Origin: Dyadobacter sp. 50-39
GTDB lineage: Bacteria > Bacteroidota > Bacteroidia > Cytophagales > Spirosomataceae
NCBI GenBank assembly: GCA_001898145.1
Contig: MKSR01000012.1
Location: 1 to 64,000, forward strand
DNA length: 64,000 nt
Direction of reading: 5' to 3'
Part shown: positions 35,842 through 44,013 of the stretch, in pieces
How the letters are laid out: each line of letters begins with the position of its first letter
How positions within the stretch are numbered: the first letter of the stretch is position 1
Translations under genes and position numbers: made by a program
Notes under the pieces: generated by a model
The model's input: only the letters and a program-made list of their open reading frames with translations
Told to the model about the DNA's origin: nothing
Database searches by the model: none

Positions 35842-36231
35842 ATGGAGCCACTGCTTAACTTCTTTCTGATAGATGACAGCGCGTTCGATCTGTTCATCTA
35901 CGAAAAGTTATTGATCAAAAGCGGTATTACGAAGTCAGTCAAAACCTTCAATTCGGCGCGCGACGCCCTCAAACACCTCGTCGGCCAGGCAGAAAACCTC
36001 CCGGATATCGTCATCCTGCTCGACCTTCAGATGCCTGACATGAACGGCTTCGAATTCATCGACGAATTCGACCACCTTCCGGAACCCCTCCGGCAGAAAG
36101 TCCGGATCTTCATGCTGTCCTCGACGATCGACACGCGCGACATCGAGAAAGCCAAGGCAAGCCAGCACATTATCGATCTGCTCCCCAAGCCATTGGAAAT
36201 ACCTTTTCTGAAAAAGAAGCTCGCGATCTAG
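35842..36231 (+). CDS. Single-domain response regulator (Rcp1/CheY-like)
   Basis: A 129-residue receiver from ATG 35842, 7 nt after the hybrid kinase: DD11-12, phospho-acceptor Asp61 in ILLDLQMPDMNG, SS in MLSSTID and the conserved Lys in LLPKPL. An in-frame ATG at 35803 would place the start inside the kinase gene. With no output domain it is probably the terminal relay partner of the two kinases. Confidence 0.93.
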   Translation: MEPLLNFFLIDDSAFDLFIYEKLLIKSGITKSVKTFNSARDALKHLVGQAENLPDIVILLDLQMPDMNGFEFIDEFDHLPEPLRQKVRIFMLSSTIDTRDIEKAKASQHIIDLLPKPLEIPFLKKKLAI

Positions 36232-36623
36232 GCGCTTGTAGTATAATTTTTTTGGGACATGAAGTAAATGGACATGGAGAAACCCAATTTGTTCCGCATG
36301 CCATTGCCATATGTGACCCAAAACGGCCTATTTAGCACATTTAGAAAAATTCAATGATTAAATCAAACGCCTAGCAACTGATTGTCAAGCTAATAAGTTA
36401 ATTAGCGCTGCTATGCGTACCTCCACAAATTGTCCTATAATGTAACAATCCGCACGGCCATTGTCGAAAACGATGCGCCGGAGGGAAGCTATTTGCTGCG
36501 GTATACTATAATGTTTCAAATCAATAATATGATTTTTTAAATATTAAAAGATTTTACAAAGGGTTGGGTACGTTCTTATTGCAAACCGACCGACAACCAG
36601 TGTAAACCTTAACACAATGTTTA
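36232..36623. other. Non-coding interval after the signalling operon
   Basis: About 390 bp of AT-rich sequence. I see no gene, strong hairpin or repeat. Confidence 0.45.
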
Positions 36624-36812
36624 ATGAAAACTGATAGCAAAACCCTGGCCGAGATTTTGAAATTGCACGCACAGTACGTTAAAGAGGTTGAGTTCAGTGG
36701 TATCAAGCCCTTGTCAATGGAGATTTACAAAACAAACTCCCACAATTTTGTACGCTGGATACAAGACGAATTTCATCCCGGAAAAAAACTGCGTAAGGCG
36801 GCCCTGTCCTGA
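36624..36812 (+). CDS. Small hypothetical protein, 62 aa
   Basis: A basic, soluble-looking protein (MKTDSKTLAEILKLHAQYVK at the start, ending KKLRKAALS) with two predicted helices. It has a normal ATG and a strong terminator 42 bp downstream. No family is recognised. Confidence 0.6.
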   Translation: MKTDSKTLAEILKLHAQYVKEVEFSGIKPLSMEIYKTNSHNFVRWIQDEFHPGKKLRKAALS

Positions 36813-36853
36813 CTTACAAAAGCACTTATTTATACTCAACGTTTAGGACGTGG

Positions 36854-36890
36854 GCTGCCGGTGAATGGGAACACCGGCAGCTCTTTTTTT
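36854..36890 (+). terminator. Intrinsic terminator
   Basis: Perfect 10-bp stem (36854-36863 with 36872-36881, GCTGCCGGTG) and 8-nt loop, followed by a T-rich run to 36890. Confidence 0.9.
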
Positions 36891-36954
36891 ATACCGCGTT
36901 CTTTGCTAAGTTTGGGTAGATGAAAGGGAGTTTCCCCTGCTTACCATTGATATT

Positions 36955-37107
36955 ATGATTTTGACAATTTTCAACCTGCTGAAAGGCCGTTTCTCCAAAG
37001 ACGCCATCGAAGAAGCGAAGTCCAACGAGAAGGCTATGACCCGCCAGGAGGCATTGCAGCAAATGCGAAATATCGCCAGCCGCCGCTCGGGAAATAAAAA
37101 GAATTAA
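36955..37107 (+). CDS. Small basic protein, 50 aa
   Basis: The frame MILTIFNLLKGRFSKDAIEE... has a short hydrophobic start and then a Lys/Arg/Glu-rich helix ending RRSGNKKN. It is convergent with araD, with 25 bp between stops. No family is recognised; it is kept because of its codon usage and its place between a terminator and araD. Confidence 0.45.
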   Translation: MILTIFNLLKGRFSKDAIEEAKSNEKAMTRQEALQQMRNIASRRSGNKKN

Positions 37108-37132
37108 CCGGTGCGGCCCCCGCGGCTGCCCG

Positions 37133-37837
37133 TCAGCATCCCTGTCCGTAATAGGCATCCTTGCCATGCTTTCTGAAATAATGCTTGTCGCAAAGGCTTT
37201 GCTTGATCGCCGCCGCAGATGGATTGATCTGTAAGGTCAGGTAAGCCATTTTGGCGATTTCTTCCAGGACGATTGAATTGTAAATCGCCTTCGCAGGGTC
37301 TTTACCCCAGGTGAATGGGCCGTGGCAGGCCACCAGCACCATTTCCACTTCCTCATAGCTCAGCTTTCCTTCCCCGAACAGATCGAGGATCTGGTTCCCG
37401 GTTTCATGCTCGTAGTCGCGTTGGATCATGTCGTCCGACATTACTTCCGTCACGGGCACCGACACCGTCAGGTGATCTGCATGCGTGGTACCCAGGTTGG
37501 GAATCGGCCGGATCGCCTGCGCCCATGCCACCGCGTACGTGGAATGCGTATGACACACGCCCCCGATCGAGGGGAAACTTTTGTATAGCAATGTATGCGT
37601 TTTAGTATCCGACGACGGGCGCATATTGCCTTCCACCAGCACATTGTCCAGGTCCACGATCACAATGTCTTCCACTTTCAAACGATGGTAAGGCACGCCG
37701 CTCGGCTTGATGGCCACCACGCCTTCCGCCCGGTCGATACCGCTTACATTACCGAATGTCACGATCGCCAGCTCCTCCCGGGGGATTTCCATGTTGGCTT
37801 CGTAAACCTGCTCTTTGAGATATTGATATTTAGACAT
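37133..37837 (-). CDS. araD: L-ribulose-5-phosphate 4-epimerase
   Basis: A 234-residue class II aldolase-family enzyme that converts L-ribulose 5-phosphate to D-xylulose 5-phosphate. Motifs: TFGNVSGIDR, IKPSGVPY, the zinc-binding HTHSTYAVAWAQ, the second zinc region TTHADH, and ACHGPFTWG. The C-terminal YYGQ ends the family. It is 6 nt behind araA, last gene of the araBAD operon. Confidence 0.97.
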   Translation of the reverse strand: MSKYQYLKEQVYEANMEIPREELAIVTFGNVSGIDRAEGVVAIKPSGVPYHRLKVEDIVIVDLDNVLVEGNMRPSSDTKTHTLLYKSFPSIGGVCHTHSTYAVAWAQAIRPIPNLGTTHADHLTVSVPVTEVMSDDMIQRDYEHETGNQILDLFGEGKLSYEEVEMVLVACHGPFTWGKDPAKAIYNSIVLEEIAKMAYLTLQINPSAAAIKQSLCDKHYFRKHGKDAYYGQGC

Positions 37838-37843
37838 TCCGGA

Positions 37844-39334
37844 TTATCTGTAATAGGCTTCACTCCACCGCAGCTCGTTTTTCAGCTGACGCAGCGTGGT
37901 ATTTTTATCAATTACAACCAATTCAACGCCCACCATTTCGGCGAAGGTTTCAATGTGCTCTGTCGTGAGGTTCTGGCTGAATGCCGTGTGGTGCGCACCG
38001 CCGGCGTAAATCCAGGCTGCACAGCCGGTCTGCATGTCGGGCTGCGGCTTCCACAGCACACGCGCTACCGGCAGCTTCGGCAGTGACTCGGTTGCTTCGA
38101 CAGCTTCCACCTCGTTGACCAGCAAACGGAACCGGTTACCCATGTCCACCAGCGACACATTCAGTGCCGGGCCGGCCGGTGCGTTGAAAACCAGTCGTAC
38201 CGGGTCTTCCTTCCCTCCTATTCCCAGCGCATGAACTTCCGCCGACGGTTTCCCTTTTGCAATGCTCGGGCAGATTTCCAGCATATGCGAGCCGAGTACC
38301 AGGTTATTCGCGGGGTTGAAATGGTAGGTATAATCCTCCATAAACGAGTTACCTCCCGGAAGGCCGCTGGCCATTACTTTCAATGCACGCACCATCGCGG
38401 AAGTTTTCCAGTCGCCCTCGCCCGCGTATCCGTAACCCGCGGCCATCATCCGTTGCGAGCCGATGCCTGGCAGCTGTTTCATACCGTGCAGGTCTTCGAA
38501 TGTATTGGTATAGCCTTTGAAATTGCCGTCTGTAAGGAAGTATTTCAAACCCAGCTCAATCCTGGCGGCGTCGCGCAACGCCTGGTGCCGCAGCCCGCCG
38601 GTTTCGAGGCCGGCAGCGAGTTGATAAGCATCAGCATATTCGGCCGTCAAGGCAGCGATTTCGGCATCCGAAACCTGGTTGATCACCGCTACCAGGTCCC
38701 CTACCGCGTAAGTGTTCACAGAAAAGCCGAACGTCATTTCAGCCGCAACCTTATCGCCGTCCGTAACCGCCACCTCACGCATATTATCCCCGAAACGAAC
38801 GAATTTACCGCCTTTCAGGTCATGCCTGCCAGCCGCTACCCTCGCCCACTGGCCAATGCCTTCCACTACATGATCCTGCTGCCAATGGCCGACGATCACC
38901 TTACGGTTGAGGCGCATACGCGTCATCATGAAGCCGAACTCCCGGTCGCCGTGCGCCGACTGGTTCAGGTTCATGAAGTCCATATCGATCTCGGCCCACG
39001 GAATATCGCGGTTATATTGGGTATGCAAATGTAACAATGGCTTTTGGAGGATCTGTAAGCCGCGGATCCACATCTTGGCAGGAGAGAAAGTATGCATCCA
39101 CGCAATGATACCAATGCAATGGGTGGCGCTGTTGGCCTCCTGGATAATGTTGTAGATTTCGTCCGGCGACTTGACAACCGGCTTGAATATAACCCGCACG
39201 GGAACCTGCGCGGCATCGTCGAGGTAGTGGGCGATAATCTGGGAATGTTCATCTACCTGGCGGAGCGTGTCCTCGCCGTACAAATGCTGACTTCCGGTGA
39301 TAAACCAGACTTCAAACTGTTTTAAATCGAGCAT
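37844..39334 (-). CDS. araA: L-arabinose isomerase
   Basis: A 496-residue enzyme that isomerises L-arabinose to L-ribulose. Family motifs include [20 protein letters not shown] at the N-terminus, [21 protein letters not shown]-type catalytic and metal segments in [20 protein letters not shown] and FMEDYTYHF, and HHTAFS near the C-terminus. Full length. Its ATG overlaps the araB stop by one base. Confidence 0.97.
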   Translation of the reverse strand: MLDLKQFEVWFITGSQHLYGEDTLRQVDEHSQIIAHYLDDAAQVPVRVIFKPVVKSPDEIYNIIQEANSATHCIGIIAWMHTFSPAKMWIRGLQILQKPLLHLHTQYNRDIPWAEIDMDFMNLNQSAHGDREFGFMMTRMRLNRKVIVGHWQQDHVVEGIGQWARVAAGRHDLKGGKFVRFGDNMREVAVTDGDKVAAEMTFGFSVNTYAVGDLVAVINQVSDAEIAALTAEYADAYQLAAGLETGGLRHQALRDAARIELGLKYFLTDGNFKGYTNTFEDLHGMKQLPGIGSQRMMAAGYGYAGEGDWKTSAMVRALKVMASGLPGGNSFMEDYTYHFNPANNLVLGSHMLEICPSIAKGKPSAEVHALGIGGKEDPVRLVFNAPAGPALNVSLVDMGNRFRLLVNEVEAVEATESLPKLPVARVLWKPQPDMQTGCAAWIYAGGAHHTAFSQNLTTEHIETFAEMVGVELVVIDKNTTLRQLKNELRWSEAYYR

Positions 39335-40998
39335 CAGGTGAGCTGTAAATTGGCTTTTTGTAAAAATTCATTTTCGATATAAGCACCTGCTTCGAGGTAC
39401 TTCTGGTAAAGCTGCTGATAAACTGCCGATTGCGCCTCCCTTGGATGGTATACGGCGTCAAAACCGGAACTCATCGCCTCCTGCGCATCCTGCAAGCTGG
39501 TATGCACACCGGCGGCCACGGAAGCAAACATCGCTGCGCCCAATGCACAGGCTTGTTCGGAAGCTGCAACTTTAATCGGCATATTGAGCACATCCGCCAG
39601 CGTCTGCATCACAAATGCAGACTTCTTCGCTACTCCGCCGATGGCTATCACCTGGTGGATCGGCACGCCTTCGCTTCGGAAACGCTCCACAATGGCTTTG
39701 GAACCATATGCCGTAGCTTCCACCAATGCTTTGAAGATTCGGGCACTGTCGCTCGCCAGGTTCAGGCCCAGCAATGCACCTTTAAGTGTATGCTTCGCGT
39801 CGGGCGTGCGACGGCCATTCAGCCAGTCGATGGCGATGATGTCTTTCTCGGTAACCGGTAACTGGGCGGCCTGCCCGGCCAGGTGCGGGATCAGTTGCTT
39901 CGAAATCCGGGCTGCTTCGTCTTCGCCCAGCAATGTCCGCACGGGCTCGACGATCAGTTTGGAAAACCAGGCATAAATATCCCCGAAGGCCGATTGCCCC
40001 GCTTCCATGCCCAGCATACCAGGCACGATGGAGCCATCGACTTGTCCGCAGATGCCTTTTATGAGCAAATGCCCTACCTCGTCATTCGGCGCCACCAGCA
40101 TGTCGCAAGTGGAGGTGCCGATCACCTTACATAATGAATACGGTTCGATCAGCGCGCCTACTGCGCCCATGTGCGCGTCGAATGCGCCCACGCCTATGAC
40201 CACGTCTTCCGGCAGACCGAGTTTCCCGGCCCAGGCTTTGGAAATGGTGCCCATTACTTCGTCGGAAGTAGCGGTGTCGGCGAAAAGCCGGTCGCGAAGG
40301 CCGTCGAGGAGCGGATCGAGTTCCGTGAAAAATGCATTGGACGGCAGCCCTTCGAAGTCCTGATGCCATAATGCTTTGTGGCCGGCAGCGCACCGGGAGC
40401 GTTTCAATGCAAGCGGGTCGGTAATACCGGTAAGCTCAGCGGAGATCCAGTCGCAATGCTCCACCCAGGAGAATGCCCGTTCACGTACGGCCTCGTCCAC
40501 GCGCAGCGTACGGAGAATTTTAGCCCAAAACCATTCGGACGAATAGATACCGCCCACATATTTGGTAAAATCAATATCGTAGCTGTGAGCGAGCCGGTTA
40601 ATTTCTTCGGCTTCAGCATTGGCCGTGTGGTCTTTCCAAAGGATAAACATCCCGTTGGGATTTTCGGCAAATTCGGGAAGCAATGCCAGCGGCGTGCCTT
40701 GCCTGTCCACGGCCACAGGCGTAGAGCCGGTGGTATCCACGGAGATTCCCCGCACATTTTGACGCACCTCCTCCGAAGCCTGGTCCAGCGCATTCCGGAC
40801 GGCATTTTCCAGACTTTCAAGGTAATCCAGCGGATGCTGCCTGAACTGCGAAACGGCTGCATCGCAATACTTGCCTTGCTTCCAGCGCGGGTATTCCTGC
40901 ACAGCCGTGCCGACCTGCTCACCCGTGTCCGCATTCACCACCAATGCCCGCACTGAATCGGTACCGAAGTCGATACCGATGACGTAGTTCTCTTTCAT
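39334..40998 (-). CDS. araB: Ribulokinase
   Basis: A 554-residue FGGY-family kinase that phosphorylates L-ribulose. Motifs are [17 protein letters not shown] (phosphate-1 loop), [12 protein letters not shown], the substrate segment [42 protein letters not shown] and [14 protein letters not shown] (ATP-binding). First gene of araBAD. The start at 40998 is about 50 nt downstream of a candidate promoter at 41059-41066. Confidence 0.96.
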   Translation of the reverse strand: MKENYVIGIDFGTDSVRALVVNADTGEQVGTAVQEYPRWKQGKYCDAAVSQFRQHPLDYLESLENAVRNALDQASEEVRQNVRGISVDTTGSTPVAVDRQGTPLALLPEFAENPNGMFILWKDHTANAEAEEINRLAHSYDIDFTKYVGGIYSSEWFWAKILRTLRVDEAVRERAFSWVEHCDWISAELTGITDPLALKRSRCAAGHKALWHQDFEGLPSNAFFTELDPLLDGLRDRLFADTATSDEVMGTISKAWAGKLGLPEDVVIGVGAFDAHMGAVGALIEPYSLCKVIGTSTCDMLVAPNDEVGHLLIKGICGQVDGSIVPGMLGMEAGQSAFGDIYAWFSKLIVEPVRTLLGEDEAARISKQLIPHLAGQAAQLPVTEKDIIAIDWLNGRRTPDAKHTLKGALLGLNLASDSARIFKALVEATAYGSKAIVERFRSEGVPIHQVIAIGGVAKKSAFVMQTLADVLNMPIKVAASEQACALGAAMFASVAAGVHTSLQDAQEAMSSGFDAVYHPREAQSAVYQQLYQKYLEAGAYIENEFLQKANLQLT

Positions 40999-41058
40999 AA
41001 AAGCCGGTTTAGGATGTTCTCAGACCAATTTGACGGATTAATTTAACTTATCACCTAA

Positions 41059-41100
41059 CAAATATAAATAAAATTGTTTTTAGTGTATTGTTGACACAAT
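41059..41100 (-). promoter_or_regulatory. Candidate araBAD promoter with palindromic operator
   Basis: On the minus strand TATATTTG (41066-41059) matches the Bacteroidota -7 motif. About 20 bp upstream, in the -33 region, lies the palindrome ATTGT-GTCA-ACAAT (41087-41100). A repressor bound there would block the promoter. As the gene upstream encodes the Nudix-type AraR, this is a reasonable AraR operator candidate; the assignment is inference. Confidence 0.45.
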
Positions 41101-41109
41101 TTAATTTTA

Positions 41110-41310
41110 ATGATTGAATGAGTGAATGAGTGAATGATTGAATGAGTGAATAAGTCAATAGTCAAGTGTTGTCTGGAAGTGTCAAGAGATGTATTTATCG
41201 ACAATTGATGATAAACACATAAATGGCCACACCTAACTACTCAATCATTCAATCATTCATCATTCACTCATTCACTCATTCAGTCATTCAGTCATTCACT
41301 CATTGACTCT
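41110..41310. repeat. Tandem 8-mer repeat in two inverted arms, second locus
   Basis: The left arm (41110-41153) carries GAATGATT/GAATGAGT units on the plus strand. The right arm (41240-41310) carries the complementary ATTCAATC/ATTCACTC/ATTCAGTC units, with about 86 bp between. The stop codon of araR (TGA, 41300-41302 on the minus strand) is formed within the right arm. Same sequence family as 23458-23615. Confidence 0.85.
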
Positions 41311-42004
41311 TCATCGAATCCGGCATGAAATTCCAGAACGAGTGGAATTTTGTCTTGTATTTTTCCGAATCAAGTTTGTAAAGGGTCGCCTTTTTGGTGG
41401 CGCTGTTGTTGTTCTTCTGGCCGGTGTCGATGAGGAGGCCGGTAGAGAGAAGTTTGCGGCTGAAATTCCGGCGGTCGATGGGAATATTGTAAATGGCCTC
41501 GTAGAGTTTTTGCAGCTGAGGGATCGTGAAGCGCTCGGGCAGCAGCTCGAAGCCGATCGGGTGCAGGGCTGCATTGTATTTGAGGTGCTCGATGGCCCTG
41601 GCTACCATTTGTTCGTGGTCGAATATGAGCTTCGGGCGGGTATCCAGGCTGATCCAGGAAGCATTATGGCTCTTTACGGCTTCCGAATCGTGGTCGTCGA
41701 TCTTGATCAATGCGAAAAAAACTACGGAAACGGTGCGCTCGCCGGGGTCGCGGTTGGCCTTGCCGAAGGTTTCCAGCTGCTCTACGTAAATATCTTTCAA
41801 TCCGGTAAGATTGTATAATATCCTGACCGCCCCGTCGGCCAGGTCTTCGTCGGCATTGAGGAAGCCGCCCATCAGCGACCATTTGCCTTTTTCAGGCTCG
41901 AAATTCCTCTTGATCAGCAGCAGTTTGATATCTTTTCCGTCAAATCCGAAAATAATGCAGTCGATGGCCACGAGTATCCGTGAAGCCTGGGGATAGTTAG
42001 TCAT
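41300..42004 (-). CDS. araR: Nudix-domain transcriptional regulator, AraR type
   Basis: A 234-residue protein from ATG 42004; a GTG at 42007 is the only longer start. The N-terminal Nudix domain (about 10-140) has a degenerate Nudix box (GGFLNADEDLADGAVRILYN), so it is more likely a sugar sensor than a hydrolase. A C-terminal winged helix follows (about 155-225, FTIPQLQKLYEAI, then NFSRKLLSTGLL). This architecture is that of NrtR-like regulators and of the arabinose regulator AraR described in Bacteroides. Its place directly upstream of araBAD supports that role. Confidence 0.88.
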   Translation of the reverse strand: MTNYPQASRILVAIDCIIFGFDGKDIKLLLIKRNFEPEKGKWSLMGGFLNADEDLADGAVRILYNLTGLKDIYVEQLETFGKANRDPGERTVSVVFFALIKIDDHDSEAVKSHNASWISLDTRPKLIFDHEQMVARAIEHLKYNAALHPIGFELLPERFTIPQLQKLYEAIYNIPIDRRNFSRKLLSTGLLIDTGQKNNNSATKKATLYKLDSEKYKTKFHSFWNFMPDSMKSQ

Positions 42005-42171
42005 CACAAAATATTTCCCCGGCGAATCCCGGAAAATGTTAAGTTTATGTTAAGAAAGTAAAAAAAAAGTAAGAGATTACTTAATCTGTTTAAAGAGTTA
42101 AGTCACAAATTTAAGTACGAATTTTGTACCGCTTCTCAGCGAAATAATCAGATTATTAAAAGGCTATCTTC

Positions 42172-42759
42172 ATGATGAACAACTTTTACGCGACCTGTTC
42201 CGATGAAAATATCCTTGCGCTGATCAACGAGCAGGACGATGAGCTGGCCTTCGCGGAACTTTACGACCGCTATTTCAAAACCCTGTTCAACTACGCTTAC
42301 TCCAAGGTCAACGACCGGTTCACGGCGCAGGAAATCGTTCAGGAGCTTTTCGTCAGTCTCTGGCAGCAGCGCCGCCATAACCAGGTGCAATGCGGCAGGT
42401 CGTTCCTTTTTGCGATTGCCAAACGGCTTATCATCTCCTTCTACCGGAAAGAATATACCCGCCAGCACCACTACGGGCAGTGGGAAATCCACCGCAGCGA
42501 AACTTCCGAGCTGGCCGACCAGCCTACCCTTGCCTCCGACCTCCAAAGCCGCTACGAGGCAGGCCTGCATTTACTTTCTCCAAAGTGCCATGAAGTTTTC
42601 ACGCTGAGCCGGCAGGGGTTTTCCAACAGGCAGATCGGCGAGCAGCTCAATATCTCCGAAAAAACGGTAGAGCAGCACATTACCAAGGCATTACGCATTC
42701 TTAAAGAACATTTGAAGGAGCACATGATCTGTGCCCTCATTCTTTTTTCTTCGCTTTAA
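42172..42759 (+). CDS. ECF RNA polymerase sigma factor (FecI-like), unit 1
   Basis: A 195-residue ECF factor; ATG 42175 is an alternative start. Region 2 includes FAELYDRYFKTLFNYAYSKV, TAQEIVQELFVSLW and the HTH region 4 LSRQGFSNRQIGEQLNISEK. The C-terminus has a short hydrophobic tail (MICALILFSSL). It is followed by a FecR anti-sigma gene and SusC/SusD genes, the usual regulatory cassette in which substrate binding at SusC releases the sigma factor. Confidence 0.95.
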   Translation: MMNNFYATCSDENILALINEQDDELAFAELYDRYFKTLFNYAYSKVNDRFTAQEIVQELFVSLWQQRRHNQVQCGRSFLFAIAKRLIISFYRKEYTRQHHYGQWEIHRSETSELADQPTLASDLQSRYEAGLHLLSPKCHEVFTLSRQGFSNRQIGEQLNISEKTVEQHITKALRILKEHLKEHMICALILFSSL

Positions 42760-42831
42760 AAAAAATTTCAAAAACGACTAAGGGTTACCCTTCCGGCGCG
42801 CGACTTCTGGGTTGATAACATCCCCGATCTC

Positions 42832-43848
42832 ATGAAGCCAAACGGTATTCCGCCCGCATTACTCGAAAGATATCTGTCCGGTGAATGCACCGACGAGGAA
42901 AAGGAGCTCGTCGAAACCTGGTACGCATCGCTGCAAGGCGAAACACGCTACCTCGATCATTTGCCGGATGCGGAACAGGACGAAATGCGGCAGGCGACAT
43001 TCGGGAATATCCGCCGGGAACTGAATATGGTAGAAGAAGCGCCGGTACGATCATTCCCGTGGCGGTGGCTCTCCGGTATTGCAGCGTCGATCGCGCTCGT
43101 ACTGGGCGTTTACCTGGCTACGCAGTTCAAAAAAACGCCGGTTGCCAGCATTCCACAGCAGCTCGAACAACGGCAGTCTTCGGAGCTGGTCCGTTTTGAA
43201 AATACCGGGAGCCGCATCGTCACGCACCGGCTGCCCGACAGCAGCTCCATTGCCATGCACCCTCACGCCGTGGTGACTTACCCGGCCGGCTTCGACGCAG
43301 ACCGACGGCTGGTGACATTTTCGGGAGAAGGTTTTTTTGATATACAAAAAGATAAAAAGCGGCCATTCTACATTCAGAGCGGCGATATGGTAATCAAAGT
43401 GTTGGGTACCAGCTTCAATATAAGGGCGCCGCAGAATCGCAAGGTGTTTCAGGTGGACGTGGTGACCGGGACTGTGGAAGTGCGCACCTACGCGGAAACG
43501 AAGGAGTCGCAGCAGGTGATCCTGAAACCGAATCAGCAGGCATTGTTCGAGCTGGATTCTAAGCGACTGACATCCAAAACTTCCCCGCTGCAAGCCAAAA
43601 AGGAGATCTACGAGCCGGTTACCATTGTATTTGAAGAGACCCCGCTGAACAAGGTTATCGAACAGCTGGAAAAGCGGTTCAATGTATCGATTTCGCTGGC
43701 CAATCCAGGCCTGGCCAAATGCGGCCTGACAGCCAATTTCGAGTCGCAGACTTTCCCCGGCATTCTCGAACTTTTGTGCAGTTCGCTGGATGTAACCTAC
43801 ACCATTTCAGACAATAACATCACCATCAACGGAGAACCATGTGAATAA
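42832..43848 (+). CDS. FecR-family anti-sigma factor, unit 1
   Basis: A 338-residue membrane protein: a cytoplasmic N-terminal sigma-binding part (1-80, LLERYLSGECTDEEKELVET), one membrane helix (about 83-102, WLSGIAASIALVLGVYLA), the FecR beta-domain (about 115-225, FSGEGFFDIQKDKKRPFYI) and a C-terminal DUF4974 domain (265-338, IVFEETPLNKVIEQLEKRF). It holds the upstream sigma factor inactive until SusC signals through its STN domain. Confidence 0.95.
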   Translation: MKPNGIPPALLERYLSGECTDEEKELVETWYASLQGETRYLDHLPDAEQDEMRQATFGNIRRELNMVEEAPVRSFPWRWLSGIAASIALVLGVYLATQFKKTPVASIPQQLEQRQSSELVRFENTGSRIVTHRLPDSSSIAMHPHAVVTYPAGFDADRRLVTFSGEGFFDIQKDKKRPFYIQSGDMVIKVLGTSFNIRAPQNRKVFQVDVVTGTVEVRTYAETKESQQVILKPNQQALFELDSKRLTSKTSPLQAKKEIYEPVTIVFEETPLNKVIEQLEKRFNVSISLANPGLAKCGLTANFESQTFPGILELLCSSLDVTYTISDNNITINGEPCE

Positions 43849-43899
43849 TCCCTAATAGCCACCCATTCGTTTATGAACCCGTCCGTACCACCGTAAAAA

Positions 43900-43930
43900 A
43901 GGCCGGAAGTGTACCACCACTACCCGGCCT
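43900..43930 (+). promoter_or_regulatory. GC-rich hairpin between fecR and susC, unit 1
   Basis: A 7-bp perfect stem AGGCCGG/CCGGCCT with a 17-nt loop, preceded by six A and followed by TCAAAA. It may be a weak terminator or leader structure. A related GCCGG hairpin stands in the same place in unit 2. Confidence 0.5.
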
Positions 43931-44013
43931 CAAAATCCCATCCTTTGTCTTCGTACCACCGTTTCAAAAGGATGTTTTATCCAATAGTGCCTAACCATCA
44001 GACAATCAAAATT

